From positions 1 to 32,757 of the forward strand of contig JACYMF010000028.1 of NCBI GenBank assembly GCA_015272165.1: a stretch of 32,757 bases of DNA, written 5' to 3'. Every line of letters starts with the position of its first letter. Within the stretch, counting starts at the first letter, position 1. A program made the position numbers and the translations under genes. This document shows positions 1-8,253 of this stretch, piece after piece. The notes under the pieces are model-generated. The model saw only the letters and a list, made by a program, of their open reading frames with translations, searched no databases and had not been told where the DNA came from. This DNA comes from Cyanobacterium sp. T60_A2020_053. GTDB taxonomy: Bacteria > Cyanobacteriota > Cyanobacteriia > Cyanobacteriales > Cyanobacteriaceae.

Positions 1-63
1 TTATGTAGAATAGACTTTAAACCTTTATTTGACAAGAGTTTTGATTTATTCAGCAGACCCTAA
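1..63 (-). mobile_element. End of an insertion-type element (outward-facing copy, left edge)
   Basis: The first 63 bases are the reverse complement of 32585-32647 with one visible mismatch. The tip, reading GGGTCTGCTGAATAAATC on the minus strand, lies near position 58 and the body extends left, out of the window. Related tips occur near 2335, 25378 and 25530. I infer the terminal inverted repeat of an IS or its non-autonomous relative; no transposase is visible, so the family is not assigned. Confidence 0.6.
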
Positions 64-80
64 ATAAAGGCTCTTGTACC

Positions 81-131
81 TCAGAGTTTTTTCAAAGTCG
101 AAGTCACATCAAACTAATGAAAAAACTCTGA
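81..131. terminator. Perfect 14-bp inverted repeat downstream of the MscS gene
   Basis: Positions 81-94 (TCAGAGTTTTTTCA) and 118-131 are exact reverse complements around a 23-base loop. The hairpin begins four bases past the stop of the minus-strand channel gene at 136. It could end that transcript, although the loop is long and the stem AT-rich, so a small-element origin is equally possible. Confidence 0.4.
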
Positions 132-135
132 TTTG

Positions 136-2142
136 CTATGAATTAGTCAAAAAGGAGTCATGATGCCAAATTTCGCGCTGAGGAATACCCAGAGAAATTC
201 TTTCTTTGGCAAATACTTCCTTCACTCGAAAGCGTAACTCCCTAGCCACAGTCCATTGTTCGGCAGGTAAAGTTTTAATTAATAGTCTGATCATTATACC
301 ATCATGGGACACTTTTTCGATACCAAGAATATCTGCTGGTTCGAGAATTTTCTCTTGCCATACCTCTTCTTCGTACATTTTCTGCGCCACTTCATCAATT
401 AAATTAATGGCTTTTTGGGTGTCTTCATTCCAAGCTATCTCGATGGTAAAATTCACCCTTGACCAATTTTTAGTCATATTGATTACTGTTGATATGTGAC
501 CATTGGGGATAACGATTAATTGCCCGTCTAAATTGCGCAGAGAGGTAGCGTAAAGATTCATGGTTTCCACAGCGCCCGCCAAACCATTAATTTCCACCAC
601 GTCACCCACAGCAAAACGATCGGTAAAGAGGATTAAAACACCATTAAGCATATCTTCTAATAAATTACGGGAAAGAAAAGCAAAAACCACCGCCGCCGCC
701 CCAGCGCCCGCCACCACACTAGGATTAATACCTGTTACGGTGAAAGTTAGGGAAATACCGATGACAGTAAAGAGGAAAGTTGTCGCGCCTTGTAAAGCAG
801 GAGAGTAGGTATTAACCCGTAAAGTAGGGCGATTGGAATGAGGAAATAACTCTTGTCTTTCCTTTGCCCAGTGATTGAGGGCGGAATCAATCCAAAAATC
901 TACTAATTTATCAGTTAACACCATTAAAATCCAAATTAGAGGTAATAAAATTGCTTGAGAGAAAAAGAGATTAAATAAATAACGGGTTTCTCTAAAAGTA
1001 GTAACTATCGTACCCAATGTTAAGAGAATGAACATAATTTGACTTAAAAAACATACTCTTAAGATTAGTTGAATTAAATTTAATTGTTGTTTAATGATGT
1101 TTTGTTTTTCTTGATAAACTTTAGGTAAAATTTTAGTAGAAATTAGTAAACCATCTGATATAGCTTGAATTCCTGTATTAATACTATCATTAAATAACTT
1201 AGCTAAAAGTATTCTAAATTTTTCTATGCGTGGGGGGAGGGGCGCTGGTATCGGTTCAAATTTGCCCGAAGTAGGTTTTTTAATTTCTCCCTTTTGATTA
1301 TCTAAATTATCTTGACTATATTGCTTTTTTTCCGCTTCAGGATCAGTGGTTAAAGTACTTTTAATTTGGTCCAGTTCTTGTCGTAAAACCTTATTAATTT
1401 TTTTGAAAAACCCTTTCACTTTACCCACTAAAATTAATAGTGTAACCAACAAAATAACGGCAAAAGCCACTATTTGTAACCTTAAAAAAGGTTGTTGATG
1501 ATTCATTTCTAACCCCCAAAGGGCATCACTGAGAGAATCTTGCACCCCAGTGCGCCACTTCTGGGCTAATAATTCAATAGTAGAAGCATTGGCGTTAGCA
1601 TCAATAGCCGTCACTGTGACAATAGCCTGAGAAGCCAAACCCAAATCAGGTTGACGAGGTACATAAATTACCGTTTGATCATTTTCCGTGCCGACTTCTA
1701 CAATGGGAGTCAGAGGATGGCGAGGTTTCTGCTTCGTTAACTGCCAAAACTTCAAAGGTTTGCGCTCTGTGATAAACTCAAATGAGTCTGATTGAGTAAT
1801 ATTTTGAAAAATACCCTCAAAAATATTCTGCACGAATTTTGCCCTTTGCTCTACATCGATGGCAATTTCGGCGGAAGTTTTTTCTGTTTCTCTCGGTAAA
1901 GCAACGGTTAATTCCTCTTCCATTATGTCTGCATTACCAAAAAAATAAACATTACTACACCAATATTTACCACAAGGTTCAGCTTTATTCAAATCCCAAT
2001 TAGGAGTTTCAGGAAAATCTACCACACTGCTAGTGGGAAGGTTGAAAAAGGGCAGTTGGGCGCGCGCTTGGGGAGTAAAATTAACTACCAATAGAAACGT
2101 TAGGGTTAAAATGGTCAGATATTTGATAATAATTTTGTTCAT
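136..2142 (-). CDS. MscS-family mechanosensitive ion channel, exported N-terminal domain
   Basis: The 668-residue protein begins with a signal peptide (hydrophobic stretch, then ARA before Gln29). An extracytoplasmic domain of about 190 residues follows, then a membrane helix near 220-243, a charged linker, and further helices near 350-385 and 390-415. The C-terminal third is a recognisable MscS core. It has a Gly/Ala-rich pore helix (VVAGAGAAAVVFAF), then a beta domain with the family-typical NLLEDMLNGVLIL and VIPNGHIST stretches. MscS proteins release solutes on hypo-osmotic shock. The large exported domain makes this one of the bigger cyanobacterial relatives rather than a minimal MscS, and its gating stimulus cannot be read from sequence. 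It is transcribed alone, with a repeat-filled gap upstream. Family assignment is firm. Confidence 0.9.
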   Translation of the reverse strand: MNKIIIKYLTILTLTFLLVVNFTPQARAQLPFFNLPTSSVVDFPETPNWDLNKAEPCGKYWCSNVYFFGNADIMEEELTVALPRETEKTSAEIAIDVEQRAKFVQNIFEGIFQNITQSDSFEFITERKPLKFWQLTKQKPRHPLTPIVEVGTENDQTVIYVPRQPDLGLASQAIVTVTAIDANANASTIELLAQKWRTGVQDSLSDALWGLEMNHQQPFLRLQIVAFAVILLVTLLILVGKVKGFFKKINKVLRQELDQIKSTLTTDPEAEKKQYSQDNLDNQKGEIKKPTSGKFEPIPAPLPPRIEKFRILLAKLFNDSINTGIQAISDGLLISTKILPKVYQEKQNIIKQQLNLIQLILRVCFLSQIMFILLTLGTIVTTFRETRYLFNLFFSQAILLPLIWILMVLTDKLVDFWIDSALNHWAKERQELFPHSNRPTLRVNTYSPALQGATTFLFTVIGISLTFTVTGINPSVVAGAGAAAVVFAFLSRNLLEDMLNGVLILFTDRFAVGDVVEINGLAGAVETMNLYATSLRNLDGQLIVIPNGHISTVINMTKNWSRVNFTIEIAWNEDTQKAINLIDEVAQKMYEEEVWQEKILEPADILGIEKVSHDGIMIRLLIKTLPAEQWTVARELRFRVKEVFAKERISLGIPQREIWHHDSFLTNS

Positions 2143-2189
2143 ATCGTAGAAATAAGATTTTTATAAATCGGGTTTAATATCATATTCGG

Positions 2190-2305
2190 GTAATTTATTA
2201 TAAAAGATCATATCCTCGTAATTTACCCACCGTGTAATTCATTACACGGAACCAACAGCATCACGTTCAATAAATTGAACTAAGATATTAATACGTTTTG
2301 CAACA
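2190..2305. repeat. Dispersed paired-palindrome repeat (copy 1)
   Basis: It contains the 20-bp palindrome CCGTGTAATTCATTACACGG at 2230-2249 and the shorter palindrome GTTCAATAAATTGAAC at 2265-2280. The same two, in the same order and spacing, recur near 5129-5180, 9258-9308 and, inverted, 15736-15787. This is an intergenic family of small repeats that would fold as two hairpins. It fills part of the 333-base gap upstream of the channel gene. Confidence 0.8.
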
Positions 2306-2318
2306 ACTGTATTATATA

Positions 2319-2482
2319 GGGTTTGATTTATTCAGCACACCCTAATTATTCACAATACACTTGTGTTTTTGTTAAAAATATAACCCTTCAAAACCTTGAT
2401 TTTTCATTCTTTAACCTGATACCTGACACCTGATGCCTGACACCTCCCCTCATAAAAATACTTTGTCAGCACCACCTAATTA
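2319..2482. mobile_element. MITE-like ends with degenerate short repeats between
   Basis: Near 2325-2352 is an element tip matching the repeat at the window edges (TTTGATTTATTCAGCA). At 2462-2482 a second tip reads TTTGTCAGCACCACCTAATT, like the right end of the 25.4-kb element. Both tips have the same polarity, so this is not one intact element. Between them is a short CTGACACCTGATACC-type heptamer run of the sort common in cyanobacterial spacers. Confidence 0.45.
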
Positions 2483-3831
2483 TTAACCACTGTAATTTTA
2501 ATTTTATTCAATCTCGGACCATCAATATCGGCAATAGTAAAGACGAGATTATCAAAACCAAATACTTCATTTTGAGCAGGAATTTTTTGCCATTGATAAA
2601 TCAAAAACCCAGCAAGGGTATTGTATTCCTCTGTCAAGGGTAAATCAAAATCGAGTAAATCGTTTAACTCCTCCAAATTCATTTGGGCGGAAACTAGAAA
2701 ATTTTGCTCATCAATTACTTTAACAGAAAACTCTTGATCTTCTTGGTTTGACTCTTCATAACCGAGGATTTCGTTAATTAAATCTTGCATGGATACTAAA
2801 CCAGACGTGCCACCATACTCATCAACAATGATGACCATTTTTAACCGTGAACGTTCCATAATGGTTAAAATTTCACTCAATAAAGTTGATTCTGAGATAA
2901 ACTTGATGGGTTTGATTAAATCTTCAATAGATTGATTTAATTTGTTAGATAAAGAAGAATCAGCGCCCTCCACCGTAGTTTGAGCGAGAAAAGCTAAACA
3001 ATCCCTAGTATGAATAAAACCCCGAATATCATCAAGGGATTCCCCGATGACGGGATAACGAGAATGATTACTAAGCGCCACCTCTTGAAATAAATCCTCA
3101 TAGGTAGCATTCAGATTGACTGCATCAATGTCAACCCGAGGAGTCATAATTTCTATAGCTTCCACATCGCCAAATTCAAAAACATTACTCAATAATTCTC
3201 TTTCTTCTGCCTCTAATCCCGACGATTCCCTTTCCGTGCGAATAATTAGCTGTAATTCCTCTGGGGTAACTTGTTGATACCAACCTTGTCCATTATATTT
3301 GATGCCAATAATAGTTAATAAAAAACGGGTGGATTGATTAATAATATCGATGAAAGGCTTAAAAATAATCCCAATTACTCGGATGGAGGGCGCTAGAAAT
3401 CGAGCCAAACTTTCCGCATGAATCAAAGCTAAAGATTTAGGGCATAACTCCCCCAAAACGATTTGTAAATAAACCAAAAGTATAAAAGAAAGAGGAATAG
3501 AAATAGAATGAATGAAAATATCCGTCAATCTTGCCGACAAAGAAAGGGAAACAACAATTGATTGTAAAGATTGAGCAATAGCGCCCTCCCCAATCCATCC
3601 TAAAGCTAAACTAGAAAGAGTAATCCCTAGCTGAGTAGTAGAAAGTAAACGGTCTAAACTTTTTTGTAAAGATTGTACAGTTTGAAAAGGAATATCCCCT
3701 TCTAATACTAAATGATTAACCCGTGAGCGTCTCACCGAAACTATGGCAAACTCAGCCGTCACAAAAAAAGCATTAATGGCAATTAGTACAAAAACAGCGA
3801 GAAGACGAAAGCCAATCAAATGCCAACTCAT
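2476..3831 (-). CDS. CNNM/CorC (HlyC/CorC-type) membrane protein with CBS pair
   Basis: The 451-residue protein has a DUF21/CNNM membrane domain (residues about 5-195). It starts with a hydrophobic anchor and includes the well-conserved QLGITLSSLALGWIGE and LGELCPKSLAL stretches. A pair of CBS domains follows (about 210-345: MTPRVDIDAV, VDEYGGTSGLVSMQDLINEI), then a CorC_HlyC domain (about 360-445). Family members are linked to Mg2+/Co2+ export or homeostasis; the older 'hemolysin' label is unreliable. CBS pairs usually bind adenine nucleotides, so activity may follow energy state. The gene is monocistronic in appearance, and its last codons lie against the repeat end at 2482. The substrate is not determinable from sequence. 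Confidence 0.88.
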   Translation of the reverse strand: MSWHLIGFRLLAVFVLIAINAFFVTAEFAIVSVRRSRVNHLVLEGDIPFQTVQSLQKSLDRLLSTTQLGITLSSLALGWIGEGAIAQSLQSIVVSLSLSARLTDIFIHSISIPLSFILLVYLQIVLGELCPKSLALIHAESLARFLAPSIRVIGIIFKPFIDIINQSTRFLLTIIGIKYNGQGWYQQVTPEELQLIIRTERESSGLEAEERELLSNVFEFGDVEAIEIMTPRVDIDAVNLNATYEDLFQEVALSNHSRYPVIGESLDDIRGFIHTRDCLAFLAQTTVEGADSSLSNKLNQSIEDLIKPIKFISESTLLSEILTIMERSRLKMVIIVDEYGGTSGLVSMQDLINEILGYEESNQEDQEFSVKVIDEQNFLVSAQMNLEELNDLLDFDLPLTEEYNTLAGFLIYQWQKIPAQNEVFGFDNLVFTIADIDGPRLNKIKITVVNN

Positions 3832-3921
3832 GGAAATATAATATTAATAACAAATGTTATTTTAACCCAACTTTGTTGATGAACTAAAAATATAGCGATC
3901 CTATTTGAGTTGTGAGATTAT

Positions 3922-4080
3922 TGTGAAGTCAGGTGTCAGGTGTCAGGCTTCAGGTGTCAGGTGTCAGGAGAAATGCTTATAAATTAAAGACTTTAGCCAA
4001 TTATCCATTGTCTATTATCCATTGTCAATTATCCATTGTCCATTGTCCATTGTCAATTGTCAATTATCCATTGCCCTTTC
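3922..4080. repeat. Short tandem repeats (heptamer type) upstream of cp12
   Basis: Two low-complexity blocks lie in the spacer before cp12. 3926-3968 repeats AGGTGTC-like units, and about 4000-4075 repeats CCATTGTC/TCAATTG/TCAATTA-like units. They resemble the short tandemly repeated repetitive sequences known from many cyanobacteria. The cp12 promoter probably lies in the remaining 95 bases before 4175, but I could not assign -35/-10 boxes. Confidence 0.7.
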
Positions 4081-4174
4081 AACTTTGCCCTTCACTTAGA
4101 GTAGTTCACGCTCAAAATTTGCTATTGTGTTATAACCTAGTAGATAGAATTAAAAAAAATCTGGTCTTAAATTT

Positions 4175-4399
4175 ATGAGCAATATCCAAGAAAAAATCCA
4201 AGAAGAACTAAAACAGGCTAGGGAAGTATGTAGCACGGAGGGCGCTACCTCTGGAGAATGTGCCGCCGCTTGGGATGCCGTGGAAGAGTTACAAGCTGAG
4301 GCTTCTCACCAAAAACAAGAAGAACCGAAAAAAAATTCTTTGCAACAATATTGTGAGGATAACCCCGAAGCTGCCGAATGTCGCATTTATGACGACTAA
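4175..4399 (+). CDS. cp12: CP12, redox-responsive Calvin-cycle regulator
   Basis: The 74-residue acidic protein matches CP12 in length and in all landmarks. These are an N-terminal cysteine pair (Cys19, Cys29), the AWDAVEELQAE core at 32-42, a flexible charged middle, and a C-terminal pair (Cys60, Cys69) within YCEDNPEAAECRIYDD. CP12 is intrinsically disordered. When its cysteines oxidise in the dark it bridges glyceraldehyde-3-phosphate dehydrogenase and phosphoribulokinase into an inactive complex, and thioredoxin reduction in light releases them. The C-terminal motif inserts into the GAPDH active site. Neither enzyme gene is adjacent. A strong terminator follows directly, so the gene appears to be its own unit. 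No clear Shine-Dalgarno sequence precedes the ATG. Identification is essentially certain. Confidence 0.97.
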   Translation: MSNIQEKIQEELKQAREVCSTEGATSGECAAAWDAVEELQAEASHQKQEEPKKNSLQQYCEDNPEAAECRIYDD

Positions 4400-4426
4400 T
4401 ACTATCGTTAGTTTTTTCCTTCTCAG

Positions 4427-4452
4427 GAGGTGGGAAACACCCACCTCTTTTT
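4427..4452 (+). terminator. Rho-independent terminator of cp12
   Basis: GAGGTGGG (4427-4434) pairs perfectly with CCCACCTC (4440-4447) around a five-base loop and is followed by a run of T. It lies 28 bases past the cp12 stop and 27 bases before the next start, so the next gene needs its own promoter or read-through. Confidence 0.85.
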
Positions 4453-4478
4453 ATGGTTAGTGTGATTTTTTTTTGACT

Positions 4479-5072
4479 ATGGAAGATACTTTGTTACGGG
4501 CGCTGGTGTGGACTCACTATAAGTTATTCTTATTATTCTGTCTATTTTTCCCATTAATTCTGTCAGTTTGGGCTTTATATTCTAAAATTCCCTCAATTCA
4601 ACGATTACTATTAATTTTTTGGCGTGTGGCTAGTTTACTAGCTATAGCCATTTATCTATTTATCCCTGTGTGGCAAATCGGTTATATTGCTTGGTTTGTC
4701 GGTCATGTATTAATTACCATTAGTCTTTGGTTTTGGGTGGATATTAACGATGAAATTCAAGATTTACCCAAAAATAACCTCCGTTTAGCCCTTACCAGTT
4801 GGCGCTGGGCAACTACTATTTATGGTGTTTTAGGCTCAATTAGTTCGGGCGCTTTTTTGGGTTGTTCTTTTTCTGCTGATGCTTCCGTAGAGAAAACCTG
4901 TCGTGCTTGGCTAGAAGCACCTTGGCACTATAAAACTTGGTTTCACCCTGATGCAACTACGGGATTTTTAGGGTTTTTAGGTATGTCTGGATTAATTATC
5001 TATACTATTTATTTAATCTATTTCTTATTATTTCGTCTCATCAAACAAGGGCGCATTGCCATTGAACAATAA
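4479..5072 (+). CDS. Cyanobacterial multi-spanning membrane protein, probably DUF3177
   Basis: This is a 197-residue, strongly hydrophobic protein with about five membrane helices (near 15-35, 43-62, 66-86, 108-130 and 165-190). Between the last two is a conserved-looking loop rich in Trp, Cys and His (CSFSADASVEKTCRAWLEAP, then WHYKTWFHPD). I associate this pattern with the DUF3177 family, which is restricted to cyanobacteria and has no known function; the assignment is from memory. I chose the ATG at 4479 over an in-frame TTG two codons upstream. The gene follows the cp12 terminator, and there is no sign that it works with cp12. The paired cysteines and His/Trp-rich loop could be a lumenal or periplasmic functional patch. 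Confidence 0.7.
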   Translation: MEDTLLRALVWTHYKLFLLFCLFFPLILSVWALYSKIPSIQRLLLIFWRVASLLAIAIYLFIPVWQIGYIAWFVGHVLITISLWFWVDINDEIQDLPKNNLRLALTSWRWATTIYGVLGSISSGAFLGCSFSADASVEKTCRAWLEAPWHYKTWFHPDATTGFLGFLGMSGLIIYTIYLIYFLLFRLIKQGRIAIEQ

Positions 5073-5111
5073 ATAATATCATCTTCAGGTAATCTGTTAC
5101 AAAAGATTATA

Positions 5112-5255
5112 CCTTCCCAATTTACCCACCGTGTAATGAATTACACGGAACCAATGGCCCGGTCGTTCAATAAATTGAACTAAGATATTGATATTACTAA
5201 TTTGTAAGTGATCGCGCAGCGGCAGCCTTCGGCTGATCAAATGGACTTGACATAA
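5112..5255 (+). repeat. Long dispersed repeat, left arm of a 10.5-kb inverted pair
   Basis: This block contains the paired palindromes (5129-5148 and 5165-5180), then a GC-rich segment (GATCGCGCAGCGGCAGCC at about 5209-5226, followed by TTCGGCTGATCA). It matches the reverse complement of 15661-15806 over its whole length with only scattered mismatches. It occupies the first part of the 440-base gap before recQ. Confidence 0.85.
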
Positions 5256-5322
5256 GCTAGTTTGTTTTTAAGTCGTCAGGTAAAGGTAGGCAAAAGACAA
5301 CAGTTAAACTTTTGAGTTATGA

Positions 5323-5357
5323 GGCAAGAGGTAACAAGGGGATGTGCGCCTCTTGCC
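5323..5357 (+). other. Stable hairpin in the recQ upstream region
   Basis: GGCAAGAGG (5323-5331) pairs perfectly with CCTCTTGCC (5349-5357) around a 17-base loop. The stem starts 190 bases before recQ. It could be a leader structure, a small-RNA element or a terminator without a clear T-run; nothing decides between these. The remaining bases to 5512 are AT-rich and hold nothing else I recognise. Confidence 0.4.
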
Positions 5358-5512
5358 CAGATACGATTAATTTGGTACGAAAACTTACTATTCTTTCCTC
5401 TGAAAAGCAGGGTTTTTTAAAGTGGTATTAAAGTTAATTTGCCTTAAATTCCAAAGATAAGAAAATTTTTTGCTATTATTTGTAACAAGTTAAGCGGGAT
5501 TATAATTGATAG

Positions 5513-7645
5513 ATGTCAGGTAATTTAACATTACAACAAGCCCTCAAAAAATATTTTGGTTATGATAATTTTCGCCCGGGGCAAGAGAAAATTATCACCA
5601 GCGCCCTCCACCGCAGAGATTTACTCGTCATTATGCCCACAGGAGGAGGAAAATCCCTTTGTTTTCAACTACCTGCACTATTAACCGCCGGCGTTACCTT
5701 AGTTATATCCCCTCTCATCTCTTTGATGCAAGATCAAGTTACCGCCCTAGAAGATAACGGTATCGGAGCAACATTTCTCAATAGTAGCCTCACTTTAACC
5801 CAAGTCAGACAAAGAGAACAAGCCATTCTCTCCGGAAAAATTAAACTGCTATATATTGCGCCCGAAAGGCTAGTAAGTGAACGTTTTCAGCCCTTTTTAA
5901 AAGAAATAGAGCAAAAAATAGGTATTAGTGCCGTTGCCATCGATGAAGCCCATTGTATTTCCGAATGGGGGCATGATTTTCGCCAAGAATACCGCCAACT
6001 CAAACACCTGAAAAAACGCTTTCCCAGCGCCCCTATTATCGCCCTCACCGCCACCGCCACCGCCAGAGTGCAACAAGACATTCTCCAACAACTTAACCTT
6101 CATAACCCCGAAATCCACCGCTTCAGCTTCAATCGTCCTAATTTACATTACGAAGTACACCAAAAAGAAACACGCTCCTATCGCCAATTATTGCACCTTG
6201 TGCGCTCTTTTTCTGGTTCAGGTATAGTCTATTGTTTTAGCCGTAAAATTACCGAAGATTTAGCCGACAGACTCGTTAGAGACAACATTTCTGCCTTACC
6301 CTACCACGCCGGGTTAAGTGATAAATTGCGCTCGGATTATCAAACACAATTTATTCGGGATGACGTGCGCATCATGGTGGCTACCGTGGCTTTTGGTATG
6401 GGTATCAATAAACCAGACGTGCGCTTTGTTATTCATCATGATTTACCGCGCAATATCGAAAGCTATTATCAAGAATCGGGAAGGGCAGGGCGTGACGGCG
6501 AAAAAGCAAAATGTATCCTATTATATAACCTCAGTGATCAACATAAAATTAACTATTTAATTAAGCAAAAAGATAGTCCTCAAGAACAAAAAATCGCTTA
6601 TAGTCAACTTAAAAAAGTAGTTGAATATGCCGAGACAAATTATTGTCGCCGTATCGTGCAATTAGGTTATTTTGGCGAAAAAATTGAGGGTAATTGTCAA
6701 GGTTGTGATAATTGCTTAAACCCTAAGCCCATGGAAGATTGGACTATTGAAGCTCAAAAGTTTTTATCTTGCGTTTATCGTACTAATGAGAGGTTTGGAA
6801 CTAAGCATATTATTGAGGTTTTAAGAGGTTCAAGGGCAAAAAAAATCTATCAATATGGTCATCATTTATTGTCAACTTATGGTATAGGAAAAGATCGCAC
6901 CGCAGATCAATGGAATAATCTGGCACGGGCGCTGGTTTATCAAGGTTTAATTAATCAAACCGATGACGGTTATAATATTGTTAAATTAAACTCTCAAAGT
7001 TGGCATGTTCTCAAGTCGAAAAAACAAGTTTATATCGCTGTAAATGCTCTGAAAATTGATGATAATTCCTCAGAAACAGAGGGGAGGGCGCTGGAAGTTG
7101 AAATGTTATTAGATACATTAAAAAGTTTGCGGAAAAGATTAGCTGATTTAGAAAATCTTGCACCTTATGTAATTTTTGGCGATTCTACCCTCAAAGTTAT
7201 GGCACAAGTGCAGCCAACTAACAAAGCAAAATTAGCTCAATTATCAGGTATTAATGAGTATAAACTAGAAAAATATGGTGATATTTTTATCTCGGAAATC
7301 AGAAGTTTTATTGAAACCCATAAACTTCCTGAAGCCTTACCTAATAATACTCAAATGAAAACTTTAAGACTCTATCAACAAGAGTTAAATATTGCTGAAA
7401 TTGCTCAAAAAAGAGGTTTATCTGTCAGTAGTATTATTAGTCATCTCTGTGATTTAATCGAAACTAATCAACCTATCGATATTAATAAGTTTGTAGCACC
7501 CCAAAAACAACAAGAAATTATTAAGGTTATTGATAGATTAGGCGCTCAAAAATTACGAGTTTTAAAAGATGCTTTAAGTGATGATTTTAGTTTTGATGAA
7601 ATTAAGTTAGTGCGCTCATGGTATAAAAAGTTAATGAATAACTGA
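5513..7645 (+). CDS. recQ: ATP-dependent DNA helicase RecQ
   Basis: The 710-residue protein has the full RecQ architecture. The SF2 helicase core carries Walker A (TGGGKS, 43-48), DEAH (144-147) followed by the RecQ-specific aromatic-rich loop (CISEWGHDFR), and motif VI QESGRAGRDG. The zinc-binding part has Cys378, Cys395, Cys398 and Cys401, followed by a winged-helix RQC domain. An HRDC domain lies near 525-600. A C-terminal helix-turn-helix tail (about 620-710; RLYQQELNIAEIAQKRGLS) is of the kind often found in longer RecQ proteins. RecQ unwinds 3'-5' and works in RecF-pathway repair and in resolving recombination intermediates. The gene appears monocistronic, with a long repeat upstream and the toxin-antitoxin array directly downstream. 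It carries at least four copies of the AGCGCCC/GGGCGCT motif in frame. Confidence 0.97.
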   Translation: MSGNLTLQQALKKYFGYDNFRPGQEKIITSALHRRDLLVIMPTGGGKSLCFQLPALLTAGVTLVISPLISLMQDQVTALEDNGIGATFLNSSLTLTQVRQREQAILSGKIKLLYIAPERLVSERFQPFLKEIEQKIGISAVAIDEAHCISEWGHDFRQEYRQLKHLKKRFPSAPIIALTATATARVQQDILQQLNLHNPEIHRFSFNRPNLHYEVHQKETRSYRQLLHLVRSFSGSGIVYCFSRKITEDLADRLVRDNISALPYHAGLSDKLRSDYQTQFIRDDVRIMVATVAFGMGINKPDVRFVIHHDLPRNIESYYQESGRAGRDGEKAKCILLYNLSDQHKINYLIKQKDSPQEQKIAYSQLKKVVEYAETNYCRRIVQLGYFGEKIEGNCQGCDNCLNPKPMEDWTIEAQKFLSCVYRTNERFGTKHIIEVLRGSRAKKIYQYGHHLLSTYGIGKDRTADQWNNLARALVYQGLINQTDDGYNIVKLNSQSWHVLKSKKQVYIAVNALKIDDNSSETEGRALEVEMLLDTLKSLRKRLADLENLAPYVIFGDSTLKVMAQVQPTNKAKLAQLSGINEYKLEKYGDIFISEIRSFIETHKLPEALPNNTQMKTLRLYQQELNIAEIAQKRGLSVSSIISHLCDLIETNQPIDINKFVAPQKQQEIIKVIDRLGAQKLRVLKDALSDDFSFDEIKLVRSWYKKLMNN

Positions 7646-7672
7646 TGTTACGTAGGCTTGTGTAGCAGTACC

Positions 7673-7710
7673 GTTGCATCAATAAAATCAATACGACTAT
7701 CATGATATTG
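7673..7710 (-). pseudogene. Fragment of a PIN-domain (vapC-like) toxin gene
   Basis: These 38 bases match 10127-10164, inside the intact PIN-toxin gene, at 36 positions. Read on the minus strand they encode QYHDSRIDFIDAT, the part around the conserved acidic FVDA motif. The match stops exactly where the palindromic repeat begins at 7710. There is no room for the rest of the gene, since recQ ends at 7645. It is the relic of a second PIN-toxin copy lost by recombination at the repeat. Confidence 0.8.
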
Positions 7711-7745
7711 GAGGGCGCCCTCCACCCTATTTTAAAATATTAAAA
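7710..7745 (+). repeat. TA-array palindromic repeat, copy A
   Basis: The palindrome core GGAGGGCGCCCTCC (7710-7723) is followed by ACC, then CTATTTTAAAATATTAA. The left arm is clipped where it joins the PIN-toxin fragment. It lies 14 bases beyond the 3' end of hicA. The same unit in the same orientation recurs at 8255, 9204, 9947 and 10717. Confidence 0.85.
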
Positions 7746-7758
7746 CTATAGTATTTGT

Positions 7759-8001
7759 TCAGATAAAAAGTTTATTATTTAATTCATTTTTAGTTAAATT
7801 AAAATGATTAGCAACGTCTCGTAATATAGAATTTAATGTGCCTACTTTTAAAGGATTATGGGCAGGTATTGTAAGATGATGTTCTCCATTTTCTCCTGTG
7901 GTTAAGCGAATATGGCTGCCTGTTTGATGGCTAACTTTATATCCCAATTTATTTAGAGCTTTAATTAAGTCTGTACTAGATAAATCTCTAGGGATTTTCA
8001 C
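7759..8001 (-). CDS. hicA: HicA-type mRNA interferase toxin
   Basis: The 80-residue protein shows the HicA/YcfA double-stranded-RNA-binding-like fold. It starts with LIKALNKLGYKVSHQTGSHI, which includes the catalytic His in the GSHIRL motif, and ends with HHLTIPAHNPLKVGTLNSIL. HicA toxins cleave mRNA and tmRNA in the absence of HicB. The start codon is GTG (minus strand) and overlaps the hicB stop by four bases (GTGA), so translation is coupled. The gene order antitoxin then toxin is the less usual one for hicAB loci but common in this antitoxin subfamily. No catalytic residue appears missing. Confidence 0.9.
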   Translation of the reverse strand: MKIPRDLSSTDLIKALNKLGYKVSHQTGSHIRLTTGENGEHHLTIPAHNPLKVGTLNSILRDVANHFNLTKNELNNKLFI

Positions 8002-8240
8002 GATGCGATTACTTCATCTCTAACAATATGTAAACGAATTATTTGAGGGAGCATTTCTTCATCGATAAAATGACAATTAACAGCATCTTTGATCTCTATC
8101 TTTAATTGTTCAAGAGTTTCTGCTTCAGTGAAAATTGACTCTCCTAATGCTTGGGCAATATAACCACCTTCTGTAGCTTCCTCTACTAAAAAAATAATTT
8201 CTTTGATAGGTTTCATAACATAATTTTTATTTTCTATCAT
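7998..8240 (-). CDS. hicB: HicB-family antitoxin (short form)
   Basis: The 80-residue product has the partial RNase-H-like HicB fold (IKEIIFLVEEATEGGYIAQA, then LGESIFTEAETLEQLKIEI). No C-terminal DNA-binding domain is visible. Such short forms neutralise HicA by direct binding and may depend on another factor for autoregulation. An in-frame upstream start at 8273 would translate part of the palindromic repeat (MQGALHR...). I prefer the ATG at 8240, preceded by a weak purine-rich ribosome site (AAAGAAAAAAG). It overlaps hicA by four bases. Confidence 0.85.
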   Translation of the reverse strand: MIENKNYVMKPIKEIIFLVEEATEGGYIAQALGESIFTEAETLEQLKIEIKDAVNCHFIDEEMLPQIIRLHIVRDEVIAS

Positions 8241-8253
8241 AACTTTTTTCTTT

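Noticed and set aside
3922-4080. Regular short repeats that might be a CRISPR array
   Set aside because: Units are 7-8 bases, contiguous and without spacers; no cas gene is present. They fit cyanobacterial short tandem repeats.
5513-7645. RecQ as part of a defence island helicase system
   Set aside because: It has the ordinary housekeeping RecQ domain order, including zinc, RQC and HRDC, and there is no adjacent nuclease or defence gene on its strand. Proximity to the TA array alone is weak evidence.
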